DNA of 64,000 nucleotides from an uncultured Litoreibacter sp. (GCA_947504205.1 CANNGL010000005.1:366751-430750); one strand, 5' to 3'; positions 1-8,897 are shown, counted from the stretch's first letter. The notes: generated from the letters alone by a model not told the origin. Numbers and translations are program-made.

Positions 1-795
1 TATGCGGAGGCGGGACAATGCGTTTGCATCTCGCCTGCGATCTTCGGTGGCGCAATGGGGCCGGTCACCCCTGCCGCGATGGCCGCCCAGACCCACGCGG
101 AGCTGCTTGCGGGCATCGCACTTACACAAGTGATCCGGCCCGGTTGCCCGGTGGTCTATGGTAGTTTTCACAACACGATGAGCCTCAAATCCGGTGCACT
201 CACTTTCGGCACGCCGGAGGCGAATTTGACCATCTTCGCGCTCGGACAGCTTGCCCGTCGTCTTGGGGTTCCGTTTCGCTCTGGTGGTGGGCAGATTACG
301 GGCTCCAACACAGCAGACGGGCAAGCCATGGCAGAGAGCGTCGCTGCGATGTGGGCCACCGTCATGTCGGGATGTCATCAGGTGTGGCATGCCGCAGGTT
401 GGCTGGAAGGTGGTCTGACCATGGGATACGAGAAATTCGTCATGGATCTGGATGCCTGTGGTGCCATGCTCAAAATGGTTGCAGGAATGGAAGTCACGGA
501 AGAGGCCTTGTCAAAACCCTCTTATCACGAAGCTGGCCCGGGGGAGAATTTCCTGTCCACGGATCACACGATGGCCCATTTTGCGAGTGCAAATTTTGAT
601 CCTGATATCGCCGAAGCCGGACCGTATGAAACCTGGGTGGAGAAGGGGGCGCTGACCGCCGAACAACGCGCGCATGCAAGATGGCAGGAGATGCTGGCCA
701 GCGACGCAGCACCCGAGATTGATCCGTCCATCAAGGGTGAGCTCGAGGCGTTTGTGGCGGCGCGCAAAGCCGCTGTTGCCGATGAATGGCATTGA
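1..795 (+). CDS. Trimethylamine methyltransferase (MttB) family protein, 3' part
   Basis: The reading frame is open from the first base, so this is the C-terminal 264 residues of a protein that begins outside the window; MttB-family proteins are about 500 residues, so roughly half is missing. The conserved AMGPVTPAA segment, the TFGTPEANL segment and the GGGQITGSNTADGQ segment are typical of the family. Archaeal MttB has pyrrolysine encoded by an in-frame amber codon about 160 residues from its end; here the matching place reads DGQ and there is no internal stop, so this is a non-pyrrolysine member. Characterised members of that group demethylate quaternary amines such as glycine betaine and pass the methyl group to a corrinoid protein. 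No corrinoid protein is visible here. The substrate is not predictable, but the tmm/gmaS neighbours fit methylated-amine metabolism. Confidence 0.85.
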   Translation, partial: YAEAGQCVCISPAIFGGAMGPVTPAAMAAQTHAELLAGIALTQVIRPGCPVVYGSFHNTMSLKSGALTFGTPEANLTIFALGQLARRLGVPFRSGGGQITGSNTADGQAMAESVAAMWATVMSGCHQVWHAAGWLEGGLTMGYEKFVMDLDACGAMLKMVAGMEVTEEALSKPSYHEAGPGENFLSTDHTMAHFASANFDPDIAEAGPYETWVEKGALTAEQRAHARWQEMLASDAAPEIDPSIKGELEAFVAARKAAVADEWH

Positions 796-1108
796 TCGCG
801 CGGTGGTGTAAGCTCTTGCTAACGCGTCGCCTGTAAAACCCGGGCCGTTCGAACCTTCGGGGTTTTGCCCTCGTCGTATCCAGTCGTGGTTTCTTGCAAG
901 GGCGCAGCCGTCGGGCCGATATCCGATGTCTCCCGCTCCCTTGTCTGGTCAATCACCGGTGATCAACAGATGTCGGGTTGACCCCGGCACAAGGCTTATG
1001 TCCACGGTTTCGGCGGGCCCGCCTTCTTTGACTGCACCATCATTCCAGAGACAAAAACACCCCGCCGGATTGCTCCGTGCGGGGCGTGTCTCGTGGTGGT
1101 TGGCTGCC
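796..1108. other. Intergenic region between convergent genes
   Basis: I see no gene in this 313-base stretch between the end of the MttB-like gene and the end of tmm. Small open frames here have no start signal or recognisable product. The only clear element is the tmm terminator at its right end. Confidence 0.6.
1051..1090 (-). terminator. Intrinsic terminator after tmm
   Basis: Read on the minus strand, GCCCCGC and GCGGGG form a GC stem around a loop of about 12 bases, followed by TGTTTTTGTC. It lies just downstream of the tmm stop codon at 1109 and would end the amt-mgs-gmaS-tmm transcripts. Confidence 0.8.
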
Positions 1109-2443
1109 TTAGTTTTGCAGGTAGACCTCAAGCGAGTCGTCCAGCGCGTCTTTCCAGGGTGTGTGATGGATCGGGGCCATGGTGCCTGTCATCACCGATT
1201 TGTAGCAGTTGTCCCGGAAGGTCATGATGTTCTGTTTCTTGTGGCCCTTCCATTCCTTGAAGGCCATGCAGGCACCCTCCACATCAAAGCTCGGGTAATC
1301 CGTCTCGGCGATCAGTTCCTTGATGTAATCACCTTGATACCAGATCGCGTCATAGTCATCTTCGCCCGCATCTTCGCGGGCCACGCGGTCGATGACGTCG
1401 GCCTGCATCGCAGCTTTGTCCGGCATAGCGATCTTGCCCATGATCGCATCGCGCACCCACCAAGCCTGCGCGTCGAACATGTTGAAGGTAAACCATTGAT
1501 CCTGCATACCTAAATAGAACAGGTCAGGGTTATCCACCCACGCAACGCCTTTGTATAAATCCGCAGTCGCCAAGCGGTTGGCCGTCTTCAAGCGCAGGTC
1601 TTCTGCCATGAAGGGGAAGTGGTGCTGGTATCCGGTGCAAAGCAGCACGGCGTCGACATGGCGGCTTGTTCCGTCCTTGAAATGGGCCGTGTTCCCGTCG
1701 ACTTTCGTAAGCAGTGGAACCTCTGCCCAGTTCTCCGGCCAGTCATATCCCATCGCCGCTGTGCGGTGGCTGACGGTGATCGACTTCGCCCCGTATTTCC
1801 AGCATTGAGAGCCGATATCCTCGGCGGAATAGGACGTCCCCACGATAAGAATATCCTGATCCTTGAATTCCAACGCGTCGCGGAAGTCATGGGCGTGCAG
1901 CACGCGTCCCTTGAACTTGCCGAAGCCTTCGAACTCCGGAACGTTCGGGGTCGAGAAGTGACCCGATGCGCAGATCACATGGTCAAAGTCTTCGGTATAT
2001 TCAGTGTCTTTGGGCAGGTCTTTCACCGTGACCGAGAATTTCCCGTCCTCGTACTCGACCCGTCGCACCACGGTTTCGAACCTGATCCAGTCGCGCACGC
2101 CGGCCTTTTCAACGCGGCCCTGAATGTAGTCGAACAGGACAGCCCGTGGCGGGTATGAGGCGATCTGTTTGCCGAAATGTTCTTCAAAGGAATAGTCGGC
2201 AAATTCCAGACCCTCTTTCGGCCCGTTTGACCAAAGATAGCGATACATCGAGCCGTGTACCGGCTCGCCATATTGATCGACGCCCGTACGCCATGTGTAG
2301 TTCCACAAACCACCCCAGTTGGCCTGTTTTTCGAAGCAGACGATTTCGGGGATGTCTTCGGCATTGTTCTTGGCGGATTGGAAAGCTCTAAGCTGCGCAA
2401 GCCCCGAGGGTCCGGCACCGATGATTGCGATACGTTTGGCCAT
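1109..2443 (-). CDS. tmm: Trimethylamine monooxygenase (flavin-containing monooxygenase)
   Basis: A 444-residue bacterial flavin-containing monooxygenase that fits Tmm, which oxidises trimethylamine to TMAO with NADPH and O2 in the cytoplasm. The FAD-binding GAGPSG motif is at residues 9-14, the FMO signature [12 protein letters not shown] at 177-188 and the NADPH-binding GTSYSAED segment at 202-209. The length equals that of known roseobacter Tmm enzymes (about 445-455). It follows gmaS on the same strand with an 80-base gap and ends in a clear terminator, so it is the last gene of the run. Location beside gmaS, mgsABC, dmm and tmoXWV makes TMA oxidation much more likely than other FMO roles. 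The sequence cannot exclude oxidation of dimethyl sulfide or other small nucleophiles, a known Tmm side activity. Confidence 0.93.
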   Translation of the reverse strand: MAKRIAIIGAGPSGLAQLRAFQSAKNNAEDIPEIVCFEKQANWGGLWNYTWRTGVDQYGEPVHGSMYRYLWSNGPKEGLEFADYSFEEHFGKQIASYPPRAVLFDYIQGRVEKAGVRDWIRFETVVRRVEYEDGKFSVTVKDLPKDTEYTEDFDHVICASGHFSTPNVPEFEGFGKFKGRVLHAHDFRDALEFKDQDILIVGTSYSAEDIGSQCWKYGAKSITVSHRTAAMGYDWPENWAEVPLLTKVDGNTAHFKDGTSRHVDAVLLCTGYQHHFPFMAEDLRLKTANRLATADLYKGVAWVDNPDLFYLGMQDQWFTFNMFDAQAWWVRDAIMGKIAMPDKAAMQADVIDRVAREDAGEDDYDAIWYQGDYIKELIAETDYPSFDVEGACMAFKEWKGHKKQNIMTFRDNCYKSVMTGTMAPIHHTPWKDALDDSLEVYLQN

Positions 2444-2523
2444 GTCCTGTTCCTTCTGGAAATAAAAAAGGCCGCCGCGGAACTACCCGCAGCGACCCAA
2501 TGAGAATTACGCTAGGAGATACA

Positions 2524-3858
2524 TCAGATATCCAGCGTGTTGTCCTTCTCCCACTGCGAGAAGTGGGAGGTGAAATCGTTCCATTCCTGCTGCTTCATTT
2601 TCAGGTAGGCGGCAGAGAACTCCTCGCCCATCGCGGCTTTCAGGCTCTTGTCCTTGTCATACTCGCGCAATGCGTCGAGCATGTTCAGCGGCAGTTTCGG
2701 CGCGCCGCGCACCTTGTGGCCCTCGGCATACATGTCGATGTCATAACGCTTGCCGGGATCGGCTTGCGACCGGATACCATCCAGCCCCGCCGCAATGATC
2801 ACCGCTTGCAACAAATAGGGGTTGGTTGCGCCATCTGGCAGGCGCAGCTCGAACCGGCCCGGTCCCGGAACGCGGACCATATGCGTCCGGTTGTTGCCGG
2901 TCCAGGTCACGGTGTTGGGCGCCCATGTCGCGCCCGACATGGTGCGGGGCGCGTTGATCCGCTTGTAGCTGTTGACCGTCGGATTGGTGATGGCAGCCAA
3001 CGCGGAGGCGTGCTTCATGATGCCGCCGAGGAAGTGACGGCCTTTTTCCGACAGACCCAGCTCGGCGGTTTGGCTGCTGTCATTTGCGTCCATTGCAAAG
3101 ACATTGGTCTTTGCCCTGTCTCCGGGTGCGTCCCAAACGGAAATATGGGCGTGGCAGCCATTGCCGGTCAGTCCTTCAACGGGCTTGGGCATGAAGGTTG
3201 CCCGGAACCCATGGGCTTCGGCCACGGATTTCGTCATGAACTTGAAGAAGGAATGCTTGTCAGCGGTCTTGAGCGCGTCGTCGAATTCCCAGTTCATTTC
3301 GAACTGACCATTGGCGTCTTCGTGGTCGTTTTGATACGGCCCCCAGCCCATATCGAGCATGTAGTCGCATATCTCACGCACGACTTCATAGCGGCGCATC
3401 ACGGCTTGTTGGTCGTAACAGGGTTTTGCGGCTGTATCATATTCGTCGGAGATTTGATTTCCGTCGGGGGTCATCAGGAAGTACTCGGCCTCGATCCCGG
3501 TCTTGACGTGCAGACCTTCGGCAGCGGCTTCATCGATGAGGCGACGCAAGACATTGCGCGGGGCTTGGGCGACGTCCTCGCCTTCCATCACGCAGTTGCC
3601 CGCGACCCATGCAACCTCGGGCTTCCACGGCAATTGGATGACGGAGGAGGGGTCAGGCACGGCCAGCATGTCGGGATGTGCCGGTGTCATGTCGAGCCAT
3701 GTGGCAAAGCCTGCGAAGCCCGCGCCGTCTTCCTGCATATCTGCGATCGCTTGAGCGGGAACAAGCTTGGCCCGCTGTCCGCCGAACAGGTCGGTGAAGG
3801 AGATCATGAAATATTTAACGCCGTTGTCCTTGGCGAATTTTGCGAGATCGGTTGTCAT
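2524..3858 (-). CDS. gmaS: Gamma-glutamylmethylamide synthetase (glutamine synthetase-like)
   Basis: A 444-residue glutamine-synthetase-fold enzyme. GmaS ligates monomethylamine to glutamate using ATP and gives gamma-glutamylmethylamide, the first step of the N-methylglutamate pathway. Conserved GS segments are GIEAEYF (121-127), EDANGQFEMNW (180-190), MPKPVEGLTGNGCHAHIS (223-240) and GPGRFELRLPDGATNPY (332-348), carrying the metal- and ATP-site Glu, His and Arg residues. True GlnA enzymes have a tyrosine adenylylation site and a different N-terminus, and GlnT-like proteins of this length next to mgsABC are GmaS. It lies 65 bases after mgsC on the same strand and before tmm. Many roseobacters use this gene as the marker for growth on methylamine as a nitrogen source. 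Confidence 0.93.
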   Translation of the reverse strand: MTTDLAKFAKDNGVKYFMISFTDLFGGQRAKLVPAQAIADMQEDGAGFAGFATWLDMTPAHPDMLAVPDPSSVIQLPWKPEVAWVAGNCVMEGEDVAQAPRNVLRRLIDEAAAEGLHVKTGIEAEYFLMTPDGNQISDEYDTAAKPCYDQQAVMRRYEVVREICDYMLDMGWGPYQNDHEDANGQFEMNWEFDDALKTADKHSFFKFMTKSVAEAHGFRATFMPKPVEGLTGNGCHAHISVWDAPGDRAKTNVFAMDANDSSQTAELGLSEKGRHFLGGIMKHASALAAITNPTVNSYKRINAPRTMSGATWAPNTVTWTGNNRTHMVRVPGPGRFELRLPDGATNPYLLQAVIIAAGLDGIRSQADPGKRYDIDMYAEGHKVRGAPKLPLNMLDALREYDKDKSLKAAMGEEFSAAYLKMKQQEWNDFTSHFSQWEKDNTLDI

Positions 3859-3923
3859 TGTGGTCTTTCCCTATTGGTCGTCATGTTGAGGGCGCGTGCC
3901 ATTAAGACCGCGCCCTTCGTTTG

Positions 3924-5270
3924 TCAGTAGCTTGTGCCGGGTTTGCCGGGGTACCAGTCGGTGCCTGCCAGCGGTACCTGCGCCATCGCGGCAGCTTCCA
4001 TTGTCAGCGCCACCAGGTCTTCGGGTTCGAGATTGTGCATATGGTTCTTGCCGCAAGCCCGCGCGATGGTCTGCGCTTCGAGGGTCAAAACCTTGAGATA
4101 GTTCTTGAGCCTGCGCCCGCCCTCGACCGGATCGAACCGGGACATGAGATCAGGATCTTGTGTTGTGATGCCTGCGGGGTCGAGCCCCTCATGCCAGTCA
4201 TCATATGCGCCTGCGGTTGTGCCGAGCTCGTTATACTCTTTTTCCCATTTCGGGTCATTGTCTCCGAGCGCAATCAGTGCGGCCGTGCCAATCGCCACAG
4301 CATCAGCGCCGAGGGCCATGGCCTTGGCCACATCGGCCCCGGACCGGATGCCGCCCGAAATCACCAGTTGCACTTCGCGGTGCATACCCAGATCCTGCAG
4401 GGCTTTTACCGCCGGACGAATACAGGCCAGCGTCGGTTGACCGACATGCTCGATAAAGACATCCTGCGTCGCCGCGGTGCCGCCTTGCATCCCGTCCAGA
4501 ACGACCACGTCCGCGCCTGCTTTTACGGCAAGGGTGGTGTCGAAGTAAGGACGGGCGCCTGCGACCTTCACATAGATCGGCACTTTCCATCCGGTAATTT
4601 CACGCAGCTCGAGAATCTTGATTTCTAGATCGTCGGGGCCCGTCCAATCCGGGTGCCGACAGGACGACCGTTGGTCAATGCCTTTGGGCAGGTTGCGCAT
4701 TTCTGCTACGCGATCAGAGATTTTCTGACCAAGCAGCATACCGCCGCCACCTGGCTTTGCGCCTTGTCCGACGACAATTTCAATCGCGTCGGCCTTGCGC
4801 AGGTCGTCTGGGTTCATCCCGTAGCGCGAGGGCAGGTATTGATAGACCAGTTTGGAGGAATGGCCGCGCTCTTCCGGGGTCATGCCGCCATCGCCGGTTG
4901 TGGTGGATGTACCAGCGGCATTGGCGCCGCGTCCGAGAGCTTCCTTCGCCGGGCCGGACAAAGCGCCAAAGCTCATGCCCGCGATGGTGATCGGAATATC
5001 CAGTTCCATCGGGTTCTTCGCGTGGCGCGTGCCCAAGGTGACCTTGGTCTCGCATTTTTCGCGATAGCCTTCGAGCGGGTAGCGTGAGATCGATGCACCC
5101 AGAAAAAGGAGGTCGTCAAAGCTGGGCACTTTGCGCTTCGCACCACCGCCGCGAATGTCATAGATGCCGGTGGCGGCTGCGCGCCGAATGTCGCTGTTGG
5201 CGTCTTGCGTAAACGTCGCGGACTGGCGCGGCGTTGTATGTGGGATACCCCTTGGGTCGTGATCTTTCAT
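3924..5270 (-). CDS. mgsC: N-methylglutamate synthase subunit C (GltS-like FMN domain)
   Basis: Resembles the FMN-binding synthase domain of glutamate synthase. It carries the ITIAGMSFGALSGPAKEALG segment, the GDGGM and GGGGMLLGQK loops, the VLDGMQGGTAATQ barrel segment and the ISGGIRSGADVAKAMALGADAV phosphate-binding region. With MgsA and MgsB it forms N-methylglutamate synthase, which converts methylamine or gamma-glutamylmethylamide to N-methylglutamate. The frame extends upstream to 5375, but that would overlap mgsB heavily. The ATG at 5270 is preceded by GAGGGA and lies 10 bases after the mgsB stop, so I chose it (448 residues). The stand-alone three-gene layout A-B-C immediately upstream of gmaS separates this from the fused GltB of ammonia assimilation. 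Confidence 0.9.
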   Translation of the reverse strand: MKDHDPRGIPHTTPRQSATFTQDANSDIRRAAATGIYDIRGGGAKRKVPSFDDLLFLGASISRYPLEGYREKCETKVTLGTRHAKNPMELDIPITIAGMSFGALSGPAKEALGRGANAAGTSTTTGDGGMTPEERGHSSKLVYQYLPSRYGMNPDDLRKADAIEIVVGQGAKPGGGGMLLGQKISDRVAEMRNLPKGIDQRSSCRHPDWTGPDDLEIKILELREITGWKVPIYVKVAGARPYFDTTLAVKAGADVVVLDGMQGGTAATQDVFIEHVGQPTLACIRPAVKALQDLGMHREVQLVISGGIRSGADVAKAMALGADAVAIGTAALIALGDNDPKWEKEYNELGTTAGAYDDWHEGLDPAGITTQDPDLMSRFDPVEGGRRLKNYLKVLTLEAQTIARACGKNHMHNLEPEDLVALTMEAAAMAQVPLAGTDWYPGKPGTSY

Positions 5271-5280
5271 GCGATTTCCC

Positions 5281-5964
5281 TCAGTAGGCCGCAGCGTTGT
5301 CGACGTCAAAATTGTAGAGTTGGCGTGCGGAGCCATAGCGCTTGAATTCCTCGGGCTTGGCATCACATCCGCCACGCTCCAGCAATTCGGTCAGCAACTC
5401 GATATGCTCTGGCCGCATTTCTTTTTCGATGCAGTCCGCTCCGAGGGACTTCACCGACCCGCGCACGAAGAACCGCGCCTCGTAGCAACTGTCGCCGAGC
5501 GCGTCTCCTGCGTCACCGCAGACAACGATGTTGCCGGACTGCGCCATGAAGGCGGACATGTGACCGATATTGCCATGCACGATGATGTCGATGCCTTTCA
5601 TCGAGATGCCACAACGCGAGGAGGCGTTGCCCTTGATAATCAGCGTGCCACCATGGCCGGTAGCGCCTGCATATTGCGAAGCGTCGCCTTCAACAATCAC
5701 AGTGCCTGACATCATGTTCTCTGCCACGCCGGGGCCGGCGGACCCATGCACATGCACGGTCGCCTGCTTGTTCATTCCGGCGCAGTAATACCCGGTAGAG
5801 CCTTTGACATTCACCTCGATCGGCGCATCCAGCCCGACGGCAATCGCGTGGCTGCCTTTCGGATTTACGATGTCCCAAACCGTCTGATTGGTGTCTGTCG
5901 CCTGCGCATGGAGCGTTGCGTTCAGTTCGCGCAAGCCTTGCGCTTCAAGATCGAATGTCTGCAT
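5281..5964 (-). CDS. mgsB: N-methylglutamate synthase subunit B (GXGXG domain)
   Basis: A 227-residue protein with the repetitive right-handed beta-helix fold of the C-terminal GXGXG domain of glutamate synthase. Repeats such as VNVKGSTGYYCAGMN, VHVHGSAGPGVAE, VIVEGDASQYAGATGHGG and IIVHGNIGHMSA show the periodic glycine pattern. In N-methylglutamate synthase and the related GlxC protein this domain is a separate structural subunit that bridges the amidotransferase-like and FMN subunits. The start codon directly follows the mgsA stop with no spacer, indicating translational coupling. No catalytic residues are expected. Confidence 0.9.
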   Translation of the reverse strand: MQTFDLEAQGLRELNATLHAQATDTNQTVWDIVNPKGSHAIAVGLDAPIEVNVKGSTGYYCAGMNKQATVHVHGSAGPGVAENMMSGTVIVEGDASQYAGATGHGGTLIIKGNASSRCGISMKGIDIIVHGNIGHMSAFMAQSGNIVVCGDAGDALGDSCYEARFFVRGSVKSLGADCIEKEMRPEHIELLTELLERGGCDAKPEEFKRYGSARQLYNFDVDNAAAY

Positions 5965-6894
5965 TTATGCCGCTTTCTCTTGCGCGGTTGGGGTCGCGTT
6001 ATGCGACCAGAAGTAAACTGTTGCGGGCTCGGGTTCCCAAACGCGGGCTTCATCAATGCCGGGTAGGTTGACCAGAGCACGGTATTCGGACCCGAAGGCC
6101 ACGTATTGATCGGTTTCTGCCATGACGGCAGGTTTGCAGGCAATTGGATCACGCACCACGCCGAAGCCGTCTTTTGTGCCGACGACGAAGGTGAAGAAGC
6201 CGTCGAGATCATCGAGGCTCGAGTCCAGCGCTTCGCCCAAAGTCGCGCCGTTCATCATTTTCCATGTGAGGTAAGCCGCGCCCACCTCGGTATCGTTTTC
6301 GGTTTCGATATGCACACCCTCGCGGCGCAGCTTGCGGCGCAGAGAATTGTGATTGGACAATGACCCGTTGTGAACGAGGCATTGATCGAGCCCGGTGTTG
6401 AAGGGGTGTGCGCCCATCGTGGTGACCGCAGATTCCGTTGCCATGCGCGTATGTCCGATCCCGTGGGAGCCGGACATCTGACGCAGCTCAAAGCGATCTG
6501 CCACGTCTTTGGGAAGGCCGACCTCCTTGTAGATTTCCAGGCTTTCGCCGCGGCTCATCAATCGGACGCGGGGGCGCAGGGTCGTCAGGGCGGCGCGAGC
6601 GGCATCCAGTTCGCTGGCCTTCACTTCGAGCACTGCATGAGTGTCCTTGATGGTCATTTCGACCTTGCCGTCAATTTCCTTGCGCAGGTCGTTATCGAGC
6701 TTCTTGAAGTCGACATCTGGTGTATCCGACTGGACCGTCAGTTTCGCCTTACCCTTTGAATCTCCGCCGTAAATCGCGATGCCTGCACTGTCGGGACCAC
6801 GGTCCGTCATGGTGATCAGCATGTCAGTCAACATGTCACCCAGTTGAGGCTCCAGAGATTTGTCTTTTAGAAATAATCCGACGATTCCACACAT
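5965..6894 (-). CDS. mgsA: N-methylglutamate synthase subunit A (class II amidotransferase-like)
   Basis: A 309-residue class II glutamine amidotransferase (Ntn-hydrolase fold). The protein starts MCGIVG, so Cys2 becomes the N-terminal nucleophile after Met removal. Further family marks are DRGPDSAG near residue 32, GIGHTRMATES, GAHPFN, LVHNGSLSNH and ENDTEV. In MGS this subunit releases the amine (methylamine in place of ammonia) for transfer within the complex. It is the first gene of mgsABC. A 209-base intergenic region precedes it and carries an operator-like dyad at 6967-6993, so it probably has its own promoter rather than depending only on amt. Confidence 0.9.
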   Translation of the reverse strand: MCGIVGLFLKDKSLEPQLGDMLTDMLITMTDRGPDSAGIAIYGGDSKGKAKLTVQSDTPDVDFKKLDNDLRKEIDGKVEMTIKDTHAVLEVKASELDAARAALTTLRPRVRLMSRGESLEIYKEVGLPKDVADRFELRQMSGSHGIGHTRMATESAVTTMGAHPFNTGLDQCLVHNGSLSNHNSLRRKLRREGVHIETENDTEVGAAYLTWKMMNGATLGEALDSSLDDLDGFFTFVVGTKDGFGVVRDPIACKPAVMAETDQYVAFGSEYRALVNLPGIDEARVWEPEPATVYFWSHNATPTAQEKAA

Positions 6895-6966
6895 CAGGCC
6901 GATCCTTCCGATCTGTTAGCAGCGACTGAGTCTCAGGCTATCAACGATCATTAACAACCTCAACCC

Positions 6967-6993
6967 GTAGGAATAAAATATTCCTGTAGGTAA
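6967..6993. promoter_or_regulatory. Operator-like dyad upstream of mgsA
   Basis: AGGAATA (6969-6975) and TATTCCT (6979-6985) form a perfect 7-base inverted repeat around AAA, followed by GTAGGTAA. A close copy of the whole arrangement, GTAGG then about 8 AT-rich bases then TTCCTGTTGGTAA, lies in front of the glxA-type regulator at 14091-14116. The nonamer GTAGGAATA also occurs at the start of the XRE-cupin gene. The mgsA start is about 73 bases downstream on the minus strand. The binding protein is not known; the nearby XRE-cupin or GlxA regulator is my guess. Confidence 0.5.
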
Positions 6994-7103
6994 TTTAGTG
7001 TTGGTCAGGATTCAGACGCATAATTTGCGACCGTTTTCGAAAACCAGACACTGGGGGAAGCGCGCGGAACGCGCCTCCGGTTCTTTTATAGACACAAACG
7101 CCG

Positions 7104-7319
7104 TCAGTATCGTTCCAGCGCTTTTGCGATCTTTTCGGGATCGCCCATCTTCTTGGCCTTCTCGAGATGTTCGCCTTCGCGCACGAACTGGATGCGATGC
7201 CAGCCCAGCCAGAAGATAACACCTACGATCGTCATTGCGACTTCCCAGCCTTGAAACGGGTAGATTGCTCCAACTTCGGCCAGATCTACGGCCCAGTCTT
7301 TATATCCGATAGTTGACAT
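7104..7319 (-). CDS. Small single-span membrane protein downstream of amt
   Basis: A 71-residue protein without an assigned function. Residues about 26-44 (WEVAMTIVGVIFWLGWHRI) form one hydrophobic span, followed by a charged, helical C-terminal tail rich in Lys and Glu. It lies 10 bases after the amt stop on the same strand, so it is almost surely cotranscribed with amt and precedes mgsABC. I infer a role as an accessory or stabilising subunit of the ammonium/methylammonium channel or of the pathway. It could instead be unrelated to transport. Confidence 0.7.
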   Translation of the reverse strand: MSTIGYKDWAVDLAEVGAIYPFQGWEVAMTIVGVIFWLGWHRIQFVREGEHLEKAKKMGDPEKIAKALERY

Positions 7320-7329
7320 AGTCGTATCC

Positions 7330-8703
7330 TTACTCTGCTGGAGTTACTTTGGTTGCAAGATGCGCCTTGTCGGCTGCGATGATTGCAGCTTTGGCGTCCT
7401 CGTAGGCGTGGTGCTCTGCGTAATCGAGGCCTTGAATTTCAACCTCTTCAGGAATGCGCAGTACCCCGGCGGCCGCCTGCATCTTTGCCACGACGAAACC
7501 AGGCAAGAAGCCAAGCACACCGAACATGATCACAGCGCCCAGGAACTGACCAACTGGGTTGATGGCCGCGTAGCCTTCGTACGGAGACGACGGTGCGCCC
7601 CAGAGAACGAAGCCCGAGATCACAAGGCCCACAAAACCTGCATAGCCGTGAACAGCGACAGCGCCGACCGCGTCATCAAGTTTGAACTTCTTCTCGACCC
7701 AGTAGTGCAGCTTGTAGACGATTACCACGCCAACAGCACCGATCAGCATCGCTTGGATTGGGTGATAGAGATCGTTGCCTGCAGACGCTGTGATAATCCC
7801 GGCGAGACCACCAGAGAAGGTCCAGAAGGCGTCGCCCTTGGAGACCACATAGGCTGCCATCAAGCCGCCTGACAAGGACATCAGGAAGTTGAAGGTAATG
7901 GCAGATAGCGAGGTCGGTGCGAGATAGATATTCGTCGCCGTCCAAGTTGTTCCGGTGATCTGACCGTCGATGAGTTCTGGTGAGATCGCAGGCACGTTGC
8001 ATGCGGCATAGAAGCCCCAGAAGCCAGTGTAGATCAGGAAAATCCCGATGGTCAGCAACCAAGGGTTATGCGGTGGAATATCGCGCGGTGTCCCGTCAGC
8101 GGCAAATTTGCCGATCCTTGGACCAAGCACCATGATCACACCAAGCGCGTAGCCACCTGCGATGGCATGGATCACGCCGGATGCGTAGGCGTCGTGGTAG
8201 CCGAGATATTGAACCATCCAGCCGCCATAGTGCCAGCCCCATGCGGCATCGATGATCCAGAACACGGACCCGATCAGAACCGCATGGACCCAAAGCGCGG
8301 AAGAGCGAATGCGCTCAATCACTGAACCTGAGACGATCGAGGCTGCTGTCCATGAGAACAGAAGGAACGCGGCCCAGAACACGCCAGTGATCCGGTCGCC
8401 AAGGTTTGTTCCCATGGTTTCAGACCACGGCACGTTCGCAGCACCGGCCTCTAAATCCAGTCCGCCGAAGAACGGGAACATGGGGAACGCCCAGTAGATC
8501 CACCAGCCAAAGAAGAAGAACGTCACAGTCACCAGTGGGATGATCATGATGTTCTTCATCAAGGTGTGCATGTGGTTTCTATTCCGGCTCGCGCCGACTT
8601 CGTACATACAAAAACCGACGTGAATCAGGAACATAAACACAACGGTTACCCAGTAATAGAACTCGGTAAACACCGTTGTTAACGCATTAAGATTGCCATC
8701 CAC
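7330..8703 (-). CDS. amt: Ammonium/methylammonium transporter, Amt family
   Basis: A 457-residue polytopic membrane protein of the Amt/MEP/Rh family with about 11 hydrophobic spans. The two pore histidines are visible in GVIHAIAGGYALG and AVAVHGYAGFVG, and the AWGWHYGGWMVQYLG region is the usual conserved loop. Amt proteins conduct ammonium and also methylammonium. Its position at the head of the mgs-gmaS-tmm run suggests uptake or recapture of methylated amines or of the ammonium released from them. No glnK/PII gene sits next to it, unlike the standard glnK-amtB pair, which hints at pathway control rather than the general nitrogen response. The start codon lies 35 bases from a TTGCCTGGCAG motif. 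Confidence 0.9.
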   Translation of the reverse strand: MDGNLNALTTVFTEFYYWVTVVFMFLIHVGFCMYEVGASRNRNHMHTLMKNIMIIPLVTVTFFFFGWWIYWAFPMFPFFGGLDLEAGAANVPWSETMGTNLGDRITGVFWAAFLLFSWTAASIVSGSVIERIRSSALWVHAVLIGSVFWIIDAAWGWHYGGWMVQYLGYHDAYASGVIHAIAGGYALGVIMVLGPRIGKFAADGTPRDIPPHNPWLLTIGIFLIYTGFWGFYAACNVPAISPELIDGQITGTTWTATNIYLAPTSLSAITFNFLMSLSGGLMAAYVVSKGDAFWTFSGGLAGIITASAGNDLYHPIQAMLIGAVGVVIVYKLHYWVEKKFKLDDAVGAVAVHGYAGFVGLVISGFVLWGAPSSPYEGYAAINPVGQFLGAVIMFGVLGFLPGFVVAKMQAAAGVLRIPEEVEIQGLDYAEHHAYEDAKAAIIAADKAHLATKVTPAE

Positions 8704-8737
8704 TGACTTTCTCCCTTGTTGTTTTCCAGGTTGTTCG

Positions 8738-8753
8738 TTGCCTGGCAGTAAAA
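8738..8753. promoter_or_regulatory. Operator-like site proximal to amt
   Basis: TTGCCTGGCAGTAAAA, an imperfect dyad (TTxCCTG-n-CAG), 35 bases upstream of the amt start. A 14/16 match lies at 8882-8897 on the dmmD side of the same divergent intergenic region. Role inferred from the pairing only. Confidence 0.45.
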
Positions 8754-8881
8754 TTTTTTTCTTATGAATGATGGAGGGATTGTGATTCTGTCAATCATTG
8801 GATTTTCGAAATTCATTTGGCGTGCGCTCGAAATTCAGTCTGGGAAACTTCAAATCAAACGCTGCATCGGGAGGAGAAATA

Positions 8882-8897
8882 TTGCCTGACAGGAAAA
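8882..8897. promoter_or_regulatory. Operator-like site proximal to dmmD
   Basis: TTGCCTGACAGGAAAA, with the dyad TT-x-CCTG-a-CAGG-x-AA, 83 bases upstream of the dmmD start. It matches the amt-side copy and shares the ACAGGAAA core with the mgsA and glxA upstream sites read on the minus strand. Role inferred. Confidence 0.45.

Noticed and set aside
2425-3930. A 501-codon open frame on the plus strand opposite gmaS
   Set aside because: It is the antisense shadow of gmaS; long opposite frames are common in high-GC genes, and the product has no family features.
2524-6894. Glutamine synthetase and glutamate synthase (ammonia assimilation) labels
   Set aside because: The split three-gene GltB-like layout together with the GlnT-like gene and tmm is the N-methylglutamate pathway arrangement.
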